Below, in pieces: positions 26,783 through 36,460 of a DNA stretch of 64,000 nt. The notes beneath the pieces were generated by a model. It made no database searches, had not been told where the DNA came from, and saw only the letters and a program-made list of their open reading frames with translations. Both the position numbers and the translations under genes were made by a program. The stretch is from Flavicella sediminum (GTDB taxonomy: Bacteria; Bacteroidota; Bacteroidia; Flavobacteriales; Flavobacteriaceae): positions 372,001-436,000 of the forward strand of contig NZ_VDET01000002.1 of assembly GCF_006381105.1 (NCBI RefSeq). The letters run 5' to 3'. Position 1 is the stretch's first letter. The number at the start of each line of letters is the position of its first letter.

Positions 26783-28195
26783 CTAACAAATACAAACTAC
26801 CCTTAAATTTAAAAGTCTACCAAGTTTTCCTAATTTATTTCCTATGTGCCCTACGCCAATAGCACAATGATGCGATGGTCCTTGTTTAGACCATTCGTTC
26901 ATAAACCCTCTTGCACCTATAGAAAAACGATAACGACTATTTGTATTTCCTATTTGTAACACAGGCCCTTCTACAGATTCACCTTCGGCAACCAATAAAA
27001 ACACATCGTCTTTACCTTCTACTACAGATAATAAGGTTACTGGGCCATGTTTTACAGTCATTTGAATAGATAATCCTTTACCTGGTTTACCGTGGTATAC
27101 AGGAAGCGGAACCAATTGTACATTGCCTTCTGCTATAGCTAAATGTGCTGGTCCATCATGCCCGAGCATCACAATATCATCGTTAAAATCCATAGCATAA
27201 AACTCAGAAAAAGAACCACCAACACCAAAGGCATCCATAATTTTCATGGCTTGTGCATTTTTGACTTCATACTCGCCAGCTACAGGTATATTTCTCCCTG
27301 TTAATAAGGTGTTTCCTGCAATAACAGAGGTTACAATATTTTCATATTCATTTCCTGAATCTCCTTCATAATAATAGGCTAAAGATCCTAAATTATGTAC
27401 TTCAACTAATTTATCTAACGCTACAGATGTTTTAGCTGCACGTTTTATTTCGTCTTCCTCACAAGCCTCAACCACTTCAAACGTGGTATGAAATTCTTTA
27501 ATTTTTTCATTTACCTCCGTATCTGTAGCTTCATCTCTATACCTTTTAAGCTCACACATTTCTACAATTTCTATATGCGTGCCAAATGCTGCCGATTGCT
27601 TCGTTAAATCTGAATATACATCTAGCATACCACAGTAATAATGTCCTAAAATACCTAAACGATTGTTATTCATTACTGAAGCCACGTTAGCTGCATCTAT
27701 CCAATCTTGAATCTCGTCCCAAACCGCTTGCTCATCTAAATACCCTGTAACAAATTCATAATCTATCCCCGAACGGTTAAATACATTTGCTAATTCTGGC
27801 ACTGAACACGCTTGACAATGTGCCAACCACTCGCCTGTCATTTTTCCTCTATCTCCTAGTTTGTTAAAACTTTCGTAGTCTATCGCAGCTACAGGCTGTA
27901 TATTTAAAATTATAATTGGGCAACCTAGTTTTTGAACGACAGGTAAAACTGTAGATGATAAGGCATAGGTAGACACATATAAAAAAAGGATATCTACATC
28001 CTCAGTTTTCAAAACTTGAGCCTTTTCTCGTGCTTTTACAGGCGAATCCACCAAGCCTACATTAATTACCTCTGCCCCAAAACTTTGCATTTTGTCTGCA
28101 ACTTGCTTTTGATAGCCTTCTAATCGTTCTAACAAACCTTCAAATTGTGGCCAATAGGTATCTAAACCGACACCAAATAATCCTACTTTTATCAT
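26783..28195 (-). CDS. L-fucose/L-arabinose isomerase-like cytoplasmic protein
   Basis: 470 residues with no signal peptide, so cytoplasmic, unlike nearly all neighbours. It begins IKVGLFGVGLDTYWPQF and shows the N-terminal Rossmann-like layers of the fucose/arabinose isomerase superfamily (VDILFLYVSTYALSS, LGILGHYYCGMLDVYSD) and a C-terminal domain with MLGHDGPAHLAIAEG and VYHGKPGKGLS. MLGHDGPAH carries the metal-site His typical of the superfamily. Placed directly after GH106 and near rhaT, it may isomerise L-rhamnose or another released sugar (inference). It is the last gene of the operon that begins at 39733. Confidence 0.8.
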   Translation of the reverse strand: MIKVGLFGVGLDTYWPQFEGLLERLEGYQKQVADKMQSFGAEVINVGLVDSPVKAREKAQVLKTEDVDILFLYVSTYALSSTVLPVVQKLGCPIIILNIQPVAAIDYESFNKLGDRGKMTGEWLAHCQACSVPELANVFNRSGIDYEFVTGYLDEQAVWDEIQDWIDAANVASVMNNNRLGILGHYYCGMLDVYSDLTKQSAAFGTHIEIVEMCELKRYRDEATDTEVNEKIKEFHTTFEVVEACEEDEIKRAAKTSVALDKLVEVHNLGSLAYYYEGDSGNEYENIVTSVIAGNTLLTGRNIPVAGEYEVKNAQAMKIMDAFGVGGSFSEFYAMDFNDDIVMLGHDGPAHLAIAEGNVQLVPLPVYHGKPGKGLSIQMTVKHGPVTLLSVVEGKDDVFLLVAEGESVEGPVLQIGNTNSRYRFSIGARGFMNEWSKQGPSHHCAIGVGHIGNKLGKLGRLLNLRVVCIC

Positions 28196-28222
28196 TGTTA
28201 TATCTTTTTCTTAATCTTATTA

Positions 28223-31090
28223 TTAATAGTTTAAAAGCTTTACAGGTCCTTGTATACCTGTTGGTACTAAATCTTTATATCGTCTAGTCCAACCATTTGT
28301 CATTTTATTATTTTTAAGCGATTTGGCGTAGTTTGCCAATACTGTGGTATAATGAATTTCTATTTCGTTATCTCCTTTCTTAAGATAATTTGCTATATCA
28401 TAAAGTGCTTTTCCGTACCAACGTTTCCCTACTTTTTGTCCATTTATGTACAACTCTGTAACTCCTTCGTTTACATCGCCTAAATCTAAATGTGTAAAAC
28501 CTGCTGTGTTACTTACCGTTGTTTTATAAATTATTTTTCCACCAAAACCACTTTGTGTGCTATCATTAGATTTGCTAAAATCGATAAGTTCTTTCATTTG
28601 CCACGTAAAAGTTTGCTTATCTATTTGATTTCCTGTTACGGTCCAATTAACATCTAATACTTTAGAATCTTTTATTTTAGTGCTTACAGGAACAGCTTTT
28701 ACAGATGGTTTTTCATCTTCAAAAATTAATAATAAAGACTCTAAAGGTTTTAAACTGATGCTTAACTCATTTGTTTTAGAAGCGTAATAATACGGTGTTC
28801 TTTCTCCTGTTTCAGGATTCCAAACCCAAGGGTATTTCCCTTCAACAGGAAATTTAGCATCAAAATTGGTGGTTTCGAACCTGTGTATATTCGTAAAGAA
28901 GTAAATATCTTTATCAGCAGTAAACTGATGTAATTGATACACCTTTTTTGTTGGATTGCTAATGACAACATCTGCAGCAATTTTAGATTCTTTTAAGATC
29001 TGTTCTGTCCATGGCAATAAGTCATCTAAAGATTTTGGTTCTTTTACCTGAATGAAAGATTTAGGATTTTCTGCCAACAACTTATCTAAAGTACTTTTTA
29101 CAATGTTATCATTTTTTTCAAAATCTTTAAAATGTAATGATTTTGTTGGCATTTGATCTACAACCACTACTTTTCCTCCAGATTCTACATAGTTTTTTAT
29201 AATGATTGCAGCCTCTGGACTAATCGATTTTAAGCTTGCTAAAACAAGTAAATCATAAGTCATATCACCAAAAGAAATAGTCCCATCTTTAATTACAGAT
29301 CCTTCTAAAACTCTTTGATTGATATATTCACACGAATACCCTAACTGACTGATAGGCTCCCATAATTTATACAAATACCCTAAGTTATCTTGCAGTTTCC
29401 CTCTATTTAATCCGTAATCACCCCAAACATCTGCAGTTGGGCCAACAATAGCCACCGATTTTTCTGCTTGCGAATTTTGAAATACATGAGATAAACGTGC
29501 ATTATAACCTGTCCAATGGTTTAAATGCTCCCACCATGTATTATGTTCACTAAAATAAGTTCCAAAACGTACCCATCCTGGAAACTCAACTTCAGGTGGC
29601 GAATAGTTATAACCATGCACTACAGTATGATTAATTCCTGTAATAAAATTCATATCATCATGCTGCTTTATCTCTTCTAGAGTTGCTTTAAAAACCCCAT
29701 GTAAATTGGTAAATGCTTCACTACTTGTAATTTTCTTTCCTGTTAAGTGTGCCCCTGCTGATGCATGCATATTCCAAAGCATATACCCATGATCTTCTTT
29801 CCATTTCCAGATAGAATCTTTCATTTCTACGGTATAAATCCAGTTATTACTTTCAGGAATATCTGGTATCATATTACCATCTAACAGCCCCATTAAAAAT
29901 GGTGTTCCGTATGCTTGGTAACGGCATAACACATTATTTTCTATACAAAAATCTTTATAAGTTTGGGTAAAGTTTTTTAAGAATGTTTCTACCAATAATT
30001 TATTATAATCATAACGTACACGCTTTAATTGATCTTTAAACTCTGGAGTGAAATTTTTAGAATATTTATCTTTTGAATAATCATCATAGGCTAAATAAAA
30101 CACAAAAGGCATCCAATTATCTAATTTATAACCATAGGTTTTATAAAAAATATCAGCAAAACCATCGGTCCAGTTTGCTCCAGAAACTTCTATACTATCG
30201 CAAAACAAGGCTCTTATTAAATCGCTTAAAGGATAACCCGATCGTTCAGAAATTTTCTTTAATCTATTTAAATATGCTAAGGTCATTTCTTTTTTGTAAT
30301 GATCCATTACAGGGCCTGCACCACCTGGTGCACCTAATGTTACATCTCTAAAATTTTGTTGTACTAAGCCGTAACTTAAAAAGTAATCTCCTTCTTTTTC
30401 TATCTTGTAAGATAATTTTCCGTTGCTATCTAAATGCTTATTAAGATCAATCACCTCATTTGCATTCTCGCAATTTTCTGGCACTAAGGTTACATGCGAT
30501 AGTTTATAAGTTGTACGTTTACTAATGTGTTTTTGAGCACGGTAGTTTTTATATTTTTCTTTATATAAATTGATAAGAAAAGGCTCGTCTACAGAAATAG
30601 TTTCGCCACCTTTGTAAGCCACATTATCGGAAACCATTCGCTGGCAAGTTTCATCGTCTTTAAGAAACTCTCCACCAAATGGCCAACCCGTTCCCGCAAT
30701 CATATCGGTAATCATGCCTAAATCTTTGGCTTTTATACAAGCATGTACTACCATATCAATCCATTCGTCACTCATCCAAACTAAGGACTTATCTCCATTA
30801 TCAGGAGCTGCAGGCATACCAATAGGGTTAATTTCTACACCGCCAAAACCTACACTATGCAGCGACTCCAATTCTCGATCTAATTCTTTCGCTTTAATTT
30901 TATCTCCGTTCCACCACCAACGAACAAATGGACGTGCTTGGGCTGGTGGATTTTGGAAACTACTGTAAAAATCTTTATGTGTTTTTTCTGCATTATCAGT
31001 ATTGCAACTACCTACAATAATAAAGAGAAATACATAAACCGATAATGTTCTAAAAATTCTCTTAGTAGTTAATATTCTTTTATTTTTCAT
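28223..31090 (-). CDS. GH106-type alpha-L-rhamnosidase, lipoprotein
   Basis: 955 residues. The lipobox is FIIVGSC (Cys29). The family opening is clear: FQNPPAQARPFVRWWWNGDK followed by ELDRELESLHSVGFGGVEINP. Next come a TIM-barrel catalytic region (DMIAGTGWPFGGEFL, LIRALFCDSIEV), further beta domains, a glutamine-amidotransferase-like segment (YDLLVLASLKSISPEAA), and a C-terminal galactose-binding-like domain (VTELYINGQKVGKRWYG). GH106 enzymes release alpha-L-rhamnose, often from substituted sites. It lies 12 nt after the PF05426-type gene and 28 nt before the isomerase gene, in one operon. Confidence 0.88.
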   Translation of the reverse strand: MKNKRILTTKRIFRTLSVYVFLFIIVGSCNTDNAEKTHKDFYSSFQNPPAQARPFVRWWWNGDKIKAKELDRELESLHSVGFGGVEINPIGMPAAPDNGDKSLVWMSDEWIDMVVHACIKAKDLGMITDMIAGTGWPFGGEFLKDDETCQRMVSDNVAYKGGETISVDEPFLINLYKEKYKNYRAQKHISKRTTYKLSHVTLVPENCENANEVIDLNKHLDSNGKLSYKIEKEGDYFLSYGLVQQNFRDVTLGAPGGAGPVMDHYKKEMTLAYLNRLKKISERSGYPLSDLIRALFCDSIEVSGANWTDGFADIFYKTYGYKLDNWMPFVFYLAYDDYSKDKYSKNFTPEFKDQLKRVRYDYNKLLVETFLKNFTQTYKDFCIENNVLCRYQAYGTPFLMGLLDGNMIPDIPESNNWIYTVEMKDSIWKWKEDHGYMLWNMHASAGAHLTGKKITSSEAFTNLHGVFKATLEEIKQHDDMNFITGINHTVVHGYNYSPPEVEFPGWVRFGTYFSEHNTWWEHLNHWTGYNARLSHVFQNSQAEKSVAIVGPTADVWGDYGLNRGKLQDNLGYLYKLWEPISQLGYSCEYINQRVLEGSVIKDGTISFGDMTYDLLVLASLKSISPEAAIIIKNYVESGGKVVVVDQMPTKSLHFKDFEKNDNIVKSTLDKLLAENPKSFIQVKEPKSLDDLLPWTEQILKESKIAADVVISNPTKKVYQLHQFTADKDIYFFTNIHRFETTNFDAKFPVEGKYPWVWNPETGERTPYYYASKTNELSISLKPLESLLLIFEDEKPSVKAVPVSTKIKDSKVLDVNWTVTGNQIDKQTFTWQMKELIDFSKSNDSTQSGFGGKIIYKTTVSNTAGFTHLDLGDVNEGVTELYINGQKVGKRWYGKALYDIANYLKKGDNEIEIHYTTVLANYAKSLKNNKMTNGWTRRYKDLVPTGIQGPVKLLNY

Positions 31091-31101
31091 TTTATACTTT
31101 T

Positions 31102-32400
31102 TTATTTTTTTCTGTGTAAAAGATTTATCGGTGGATACCTTAAAGCATCAAGTGGCTTCAAATTAGTATAAGTTTTAAATTTAGAATCTATTAATATGGT
31201 GTCCAAAGCAGTAGATGCCATAGAAAACACTGGTACCATATACTTATTAATTGCTTTTTCTGGTCCGCCTTCGGTAATTTGTCTCTGAGGCCATTTTTCA
31301 GTACCTAACACAAAAGGAGTTAAATACGAATAAGCCTTCTTGAGGCTTCTGCCATCTTCAGTTTCAAAACCCCATAAATCTATACCTAATTTTCGCCCCA
31401 TAAGCGTTAACTCGGTTAAAGACCATAAATTTAAAGTGGCATATTGAACAGATTTGGTTCTTCCCATTTCTCTAGGCTGACTTCCATCTGGCATAATTTG
31501 ATCTGCAATTCGAGCTTGTTTAGCTTCTTCAACCACCTGTTTAGCTTCTTCATTTTTACCGAGATACATCATTAACCCGACTACTTGATAATTATAATGA
31601 TTTGCATGGTTCTGCCTAGTTAAACCCGCTTCTATTGCCATAGGGTTGGTTATAAGCCAATGGAGATAATCATTAAACCAAATATCCATGCCTTGTTTTA
31701 CGTCAATTGGTAGAATCCCATCGTTTTCAAACATTTGCATTGCTGTGATTACTTGAGATTGCTGACACCATTCCTGTACTCCGGCCTTTCTTCCATCTGC
31801 AAGTCCTGGAACTGCTTGACCAAAATTAATATTGGGATTTACCCTAGTTTCAAGATTCAAATACCAAACCTTTATCAATTCAATCGCTTTTTCTGCAAAC
31901 CTTTTATCTTCTGAAAAATAATAAGACCATGTTAGCTTCTCTATGGCATCAAAAAAAGCTGTATTTCTGCTAAAATCTGTATCTGCACCAAGTGACACAG
32001 GATTAATTATACCGTCGCGAGCAATCCAAGGCAAGCCATCTGGCTTAGAATTATCTGGCCATCTATAAGGCGCGTAACTTAAATAATCGTGTAGATCTTT
32101 ACTAGGTGGTATTTGGGTTTTATTTGTTACAGGATCCGCCACATAATCCAACGCCGCATGCCCTTCTTTTAACACCTCATGGTACTTATTAATGAAATAA
32201 CTATCCTTTTCTTTTATTCGTTTTTTTACTAATTGTAAATGAAGTTCATTGTAATAAATCAAGATATTAGACTTATCATCTGCAATGCTATTTTCACCTA
32301 TTGAGTTTAAACTCTTTTTCCCTGAAGCGTTACAAGATGTTAGTATTAAAACCATTAGTAGAGTATTAACTAATATACTTCGCAATAAAAAATGTTTCAT
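31102..32400 (-). CDS. PF05426 (alginate lyase-like) (alpha/alpha)-toroid lipoprotein
   Basis: 432 residues. The lipobox is LILTSC (Cys23). The sequence is mostly helical with the PF05426 pattern: PPSKDLHDYLSYAPYRWPD, FSRNTAFFDAIEKLTWSYYF, VQEWCQQSQVITAMQMF and RQNHANHYNYQVVGLMMYLG. The NHANHYNYQ strip supplies His and Tyr residues that act in related lyases. Members cleave uronic acid polymers (alginate, glucuronan), so a role on the uronic acid of ulvan-type oligosaccharides is possible. Exact family (for example PL38-like) is uncertain. It lies between SGNH and GH106 genes with gaps of 11 nt on each side. Confidence 0.75.
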   Translation of the reverse strand: MKHFLLRSILVNTLLMVLILTSCNASGKKSLNSIGENSIADDKSNILIYYNELHLQLVKKRIKEKDSYFINKYHEVLKEGHAALDYVADPVTNKTQIPPSKDLHDYLSYAPYRWPDNSKPDGLPWIARDGIINPVSLGADTDFSRNTAFFDAIEKLTWSYYFSEDKRFAEKAIELIKVWYLNLETRVNPNINFGQAVPGLADGRKAGVQEWCQQSQVITAMQMFENDGILPIDVKQGMDIWFNDYLHWLITNPMAIEAGLTRQNHANHYNYQVVGLMMYLGKNEEAKQVVEEAKQARIADQIMPDGSQPREMGRTKSVQYATLNLWSLTELTLMGRKLGIDLWGFETEDGRSLKKAYSYLTPFVLGTEKWPQRQITEGGPEKAINKYMVPVFSMASTALDTILIDSKFKTYTNLKPLDALRYPPINLLHRKK

Positions 32401-32411
32401 ATAATCTTTAT

Positions 32412-33146
32412 TTATTCAAAATATTTAATAATTTGGTTTGCAATTAACTCATGTCCTTTTTTATTAGGATGATTTATTTGTGCCATATAACTATTCAATT
32501 CCTCTTTATCAGCATAAAGAAATTCGAATACTTTATAGCTATCTACCAAACCAACATTATACTTTTTGGCGAGCAACCTTATTTGATTTACATGCTGTTT
32601 TAATTCGTTTTCAGGGTTATTATAATCAACTCTCGTGTCTGGAGAAGGTGTTAATAATATAACAAGTATATCATTTTTTAATGCCTTTACTATCATGTAC
32701 TCCCACGCTTTTTTAGCTTTTTCTAAACCAACACGTCTATCATTTAAAGCGTAGTCTATAAAAAGCACATCTGGTTTGTGGTTTAAAACAGTATTTTTAA
32801 ACCTAGCAACACCCTTTACAGAGTTTTCTCCACCAATACCTGTTACAATAGTATTTATTACCGCATACGGATATTTTTCTTTTAACTTTTCTAAAACCAA
32901 ATGCGGATATGCAGCTAGTGTATTTACATTTGGTGTTTTAAAATACCCCGACGGCACACTATGACCGTGAAATACAATGTTTATGGTTTTATTATCTGGC
33001 CACTCTTTTAAAAGTTCTTGTTTTACTTTAGACAAATAATTATGTGCATCTACCTCTTTAGCAATTACAATACGAGACGCTGTGCAACCACAAAAAAGGG
33101 CTACACAACATAAAGTGATAAAATACCTAAATCTTAAGACCTCCAT
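32412..33146 (-). CDS. SGNH/GDSL-type esterase lipoprotein
   Basis: 244 residues. The lipobox is ALFCGC (Cys21). SGNH blocks are visible: HGHSVPSGY (Ser63 nucleophile), Gly in TGIGGEN, Asn in DYALNDRRVG, and the C-terminal NHPNKKGH, in which His is present while the usual Asp of D-x-x-H is Asn. The family removes acyl groups from sugars. It may deacetylate the glycan or its oligosaccharides, although ulvan is not known mainly for acetylation. It is in the GH78-GH78-SGNH-lyase-GH106 operon, 5 nt after the GH78 stop. Confidence 0.82.
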   Translation of the reverse strand: MEVLRFRYFITLCCVALFCGCTASRIVIAKEVDAHNYLSKVKQELLKEWPDNKTINIVFHGHSVPSGYFKTPNVNTLAAYPHLVLEKLKEKYPYAVINTIVTGIGGENSVKGVARFKNTVLNHKPDVLFIDYALNDRRVGLEKAKKAWEYMIVKALKNDILVILLTPSPDTRVDYNNPENELKQHVNQIRLLAKKYNVGLVDSYKVFEFLYADKEELNSYMAQINHPNKKGHELIANQIIKYFE

Positions 33147-33151
33147 TTTAT

Positions 33152-36100
33152 TTAATTAGATTGATCTATTTTTATTTCTGAAATTGATGGTGCTTTTTTA
33201 GCATCTCTAATATAAATTCTACATTTTGTAGCTGTAACAGCATCGAATTTATGCGTTTTATTTGCACCACAAGTGGTACCAATTACAATATCTTTCCATT
33301 TGCCATTTTCCCAGTATTGTAATTTATATGAGGTAATATTATTCTCATATTCATCAATAATAATTTTATTAAATTTTTGAGGTTTTACCCACTCTACTTC
33401 TAGGTATTGATTTTTGGTTTCTGTAGCAAACCAACGCGTTTCTTCATCTTCATCATTCACTCTAAAAGCTTCAAAAACGGGTAGTTTTTCTGTTTGAATA
33501 AACATAGAGGATGCATTCATTCTACCTAATTTTGCCAAATTCTCTGTGTTTTGTAACGGTTCTATAAATTGAGTTACAGGCAATTCATCTACTTTAAAAT
33601 TGTAAACTCCTGAGGTAACATTATAAATCACATAATTACCAACAGCTTTATTTTTTTCTGTTCCTACATAAGTTATGTTTTCAGTATTCTCAGCTAAAAC
33701 ACCGCTTTCTTTTATAACCTCTTTACTTATTGCTGGCAAAAACACTTTTGCTGTTGTATTTACAGGAACTTCAATATGAAACGTAGCTGTGTTTGCTTTC
33801 TTTGTCCAATTAACAACCACATTACCATACATCGATTCATATGCTGTATTGGCATAGGTTAAATCGCCAACAGGAGCTGGTTTTATAATCATATTTTGCA
33901 TTCCTAAACTTTCCGGATTTGGTCTAATTCCACCAAAACCTTTAATAAAATACCCACCAATACCTGTGTAACAAGTGTGAATTTGACTATTTCCTACCGC
34001 AGACCAACGCTCTGGCCATACTGTTTTACCTTGTTCTAGGAAGTAACCATAACTTGGGTGGTGTTTGTCTCTTAACAACTCATAAATTAAATCCATACGC
34101 TCACCAGACTCTGTAAAATAGCGTGTATAAAGGGCTTGCCCAGAACTACCTGTATCGTAATATGGAAAATCATACAAGACATTATTAACCAATTGCGCCT
34201 CTGCTTTTTCTTTTTCTGATGCTGGTGTTACTCCCGATAAAAGTGCAAAAGCTTGATCTACTTGATACCCCTTTAAATATTTACCCGTTTCTGGATTGTA
34301 AGACAATTTATGGGTTGCTTCTTGCTGCACTTTCAATCTATTTTTATAAGCTAGCGCATCTTCAGTTTTATTCAGTGCCTCTGAAATATGCATCGCATTT
34401 TCTAACATAAAAGCATATAAACAATTGTTAAAATGTGCTGCGTCTGGAGAATTACTACTTGTCCAGAAATTACCACGTGGCGTACACCAATCTCCCAAAC
34501 CTGGCATTTCTCTTTTTCCTTGTTCACCAATTATTAAAGCACCACCAGTTTTGTAATTAGAATGCTCATACAACCAAGTCATCCATTTTTGCATCGATTC
34601 GTAATTATCTTCTAGTACTTTTTTATCGCCTAACATTCTGTAAGTTTCCCAAACTGTTAGTGGGTTATTTGCTTTCCACATTAAAAACGGACGATCTTCT
34701 TCATTTAATACGGCTCTAGTTTGACCATCTGGAAATTGTGCATCTCTAGTATATTGTAAATATTGATCCATATACGCGCCACTTTCAAAATTGGGCAACG
34801 CGTCACCATACATTGCAGCTACAGTAACTTCTCCCCAACCACGTCGTTCACGGTGTGGACAATCGACCAAAATACCATCCATAGTATTGGCTAAATAGGT
34901 ATTTAAATTAACTTGATAAATTTGATTCAATTGCGCACTTGAAGATTCAAATTTGCTGATTTGCTTACGATTGTTAGTCACTACATAACCTCTTGCATCT
35001 GCTATTTTAGGTTCATATTTTAACCCATAAACGGTAACCCAACGTCCTCCTGCAACATTAAACCGGTTGGAAAACTTTCCTTTTCCTGATTTTCCAAAAA
35101 TATATTTACTTTTTTGACTCCAATTCATAATTCTTTCGGTCTGATCACTAATTTCAAACAAAATAGAATCACCTTCCTTTCCATTATACAAATCCATTTC
35201 AAAAAAACCTGTATAGTTTTCTCCTAAATCAATACGATAGGTTCCATCATCATTTTTAGCAACCCCAATAGCTTTTATCTTCTTAAATTTTACTTGAGGC
35301 TCTACCATTTGAGCGCTTAACTCAGCTTTTATTGGGCTATACAATGCACGAACTTCTCTGTTTTTATTACTGTTTAAGGCAAAACTTATATTGTTACCTT
35401 CAGGTATTTTAGCATTTAAAACTTCATAATCGTACACACTTGCATTCATCCAATTGCTGTCATTATATTGTGCAGTATTCCAATCGTCTTCTCTTTTGCT
35501 ATCATCAATCGTTTCACCTCCAAAACGCAGTATATCCCAATCTCCATAATATTCAGAATTACTTTTTTTAGTTTTCCAAGTTTCATCTGTACTTAAAGTA
35601 ATATTTTCTCCTCCTGCAACAATTTCTGCTTGTGCTTTAAATACAAACGGAACCATTCTATATTCTCGAATACGTGTCCAACGTGCCCAACCAGCAGCGT
35701 GCCATACCGCAATAACATTGTTTCCTTTTTTTAATTTATCAGCAATATCATATGTTAAATAAGGAATCCTTTTTTTCATATAAGATGCCACAGGATTCAA
35801 TACATTATCGGTAACTTTTTCACCGTTCACATACAATTCATGATAACCAAAAGATCCTACGTGCACAAAAGCCGAAGTCGCATTTTCTGAAAGTGTAAAC
35901 GTTTTTCTATACCAGTTATGATCGGTCTTTTTTTGATCTGCTTTGTAAATCCAATCCCCTTTCCAATCTTCTGATTTTAAAAGTCCCATTGAAAATTTAC
36001 CAGAATCACTCCAATTAGATTCCTTGTTTGTAGCATCCCAAACTTTTACTTTCCAAAAACAGGCTTGGTTAGATGCTAATTTTTTACCCGCGTAAACATT

Positions 36101-36424
36101 ATTTACAGACGCATTGGTTTCCGTTTTTCCAGAATCCCATAAATCGCCAATATTATTGTTCAAATTATCTAAACTACTCGCAACAAGTATTTGAAACGCT
36201 GTTTGTTTTTGTCCTCTTTTTTGATGTTGATCAACTAACTTCCAACTTAATCTTGGCGCAGTATTATCTATACCTAAAGGATTTACTCGGTATTCGCAAC
36301 GCAAATCATTCACTTCAAGTATTTCTGAATTATCAGATTTACAACTAGATAGTAATGCTAAAAAAAGTATAGTCAGCATAGTACCGCCTACCCATTTTAG
36401 ATTTGTATTGAAGAAATTATTCAT
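33152..36424 (-). CDS. GH78-family protein with C-terminal F5/8-type C domain (paralogue 2)
   Basis: 1090 residues. The lipobox is ALLSSC (Cys28). The order is Fn3-like domain, rhamnosidase sandwich domains (SFGYHELYVNGEKV), (alpha/alpha)6 barrel, C-terminal sandwich, then an F5/8-type C (CBM32-like) domain at about 965-1090 (VFEAFRVNDEDEETRWFA, YLEVEWVKPQKFNKIII, CRIYIRDAKKAPSISEI). The catalytic strip reads DCPHRERRGWGEVT near residue 520. Asp and Glu are kept, but the G-D of the usual GWxGD is missing. TVWPERW supplies the later Glu. It is closely similar throughout to the next upstream gene, with a 36-nt gap, so this is a tandem duplication. Confidence 0.88.
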   Translation of the reverse strand: MNNFFNTNLKWVGGTMLTILFLALLSSCKSDNSEILEVNDLRCEYRVNPLGIDNTAPRLSWKLVDQHQKRGQKQTAFQILVASSLDNLNNNIGDLWDSGKTETNASVNNVYAGKKLASNQACFWKVKVWDATNKESNWSDSGKFSMGLLKSEDWKGDWIYKADQKKTDHNWYRKTFTLSENATSAFVHVGSFGYHELYVNGEKVTDNVLNPVASYMKKRIPYLTYDIADKLKKGNNVIAVWHAAGWARWTRIREYRMVPFVFKAQAEIVAGGENITLSTDETWKTKKSNSEYYGDWDILRFGGETIDDSKREDDWNTAQYNDSNWMNASVYDYEVLNAKIPEGNNISFALNSNKNREVRALYSPIKAELSAQMVEPQVKFKKIKAIGVAKNDDGTYRIDLGENYTGFFEMDLYNGKEGDSILFEISDQTERIMNWSQKSKYIFGKSGKGKFSNRFNVAGGRWVTVYGLKYEPKIADARGYVVTNNRKQISKFESSSAQLNQIYQVNLNTYLANTMDGILVDCPHRERRGWGEVTVAAMYGDALPNFESGAYMDQYLQYTRDAQFPDGQTRAVLNEEDRPFLMWKANNPLTVWETYRMLGDKKVLEDNYESMQKWMTWLYEHSNYKTGGALIIGEQGKREMPGLGDWCTPRGNFWTSSNSPDAAHFNNCLYAFMLENAMHISEALNKTEDALAYKNRLKVQQEATHKLSYNPETGKYLKGYQVDQAFALLSGVTPASEKEKAEAQLVNNVLYDFPYYDTGSSGQALYTRYFTESGERMDLIYELLRDKHHPSYGYFLEQGKTVWPERWSAVGNSQIHTCYTGIGGYFIKGFGGIRPNPESLGMQNMIIKPAPVGDLTYANTAYESMYGNVVVNWTKKANTATFHIEVPVNTTAKVFLPAISKEVIKESGVLAENTENITYVGTEKNKAVGNYVIYNVTSGVYNFKVDELPVTQFIEPLQNTENLAKLGRMNASSMFIQTEKLPVFEAFRVNDEDEETRWFATETKNQYLEVEWVKPQKFNKIIIDEYENNITSYKLQYWENGKWKDIVIGTTCGANKTHKFDAVTATKCRIYIRDAKKAPSISEIKIDQSN

Positions 36425-36460
36425 TTTATAAATTTTGTTTGTAGTATGATATTCAACTAT

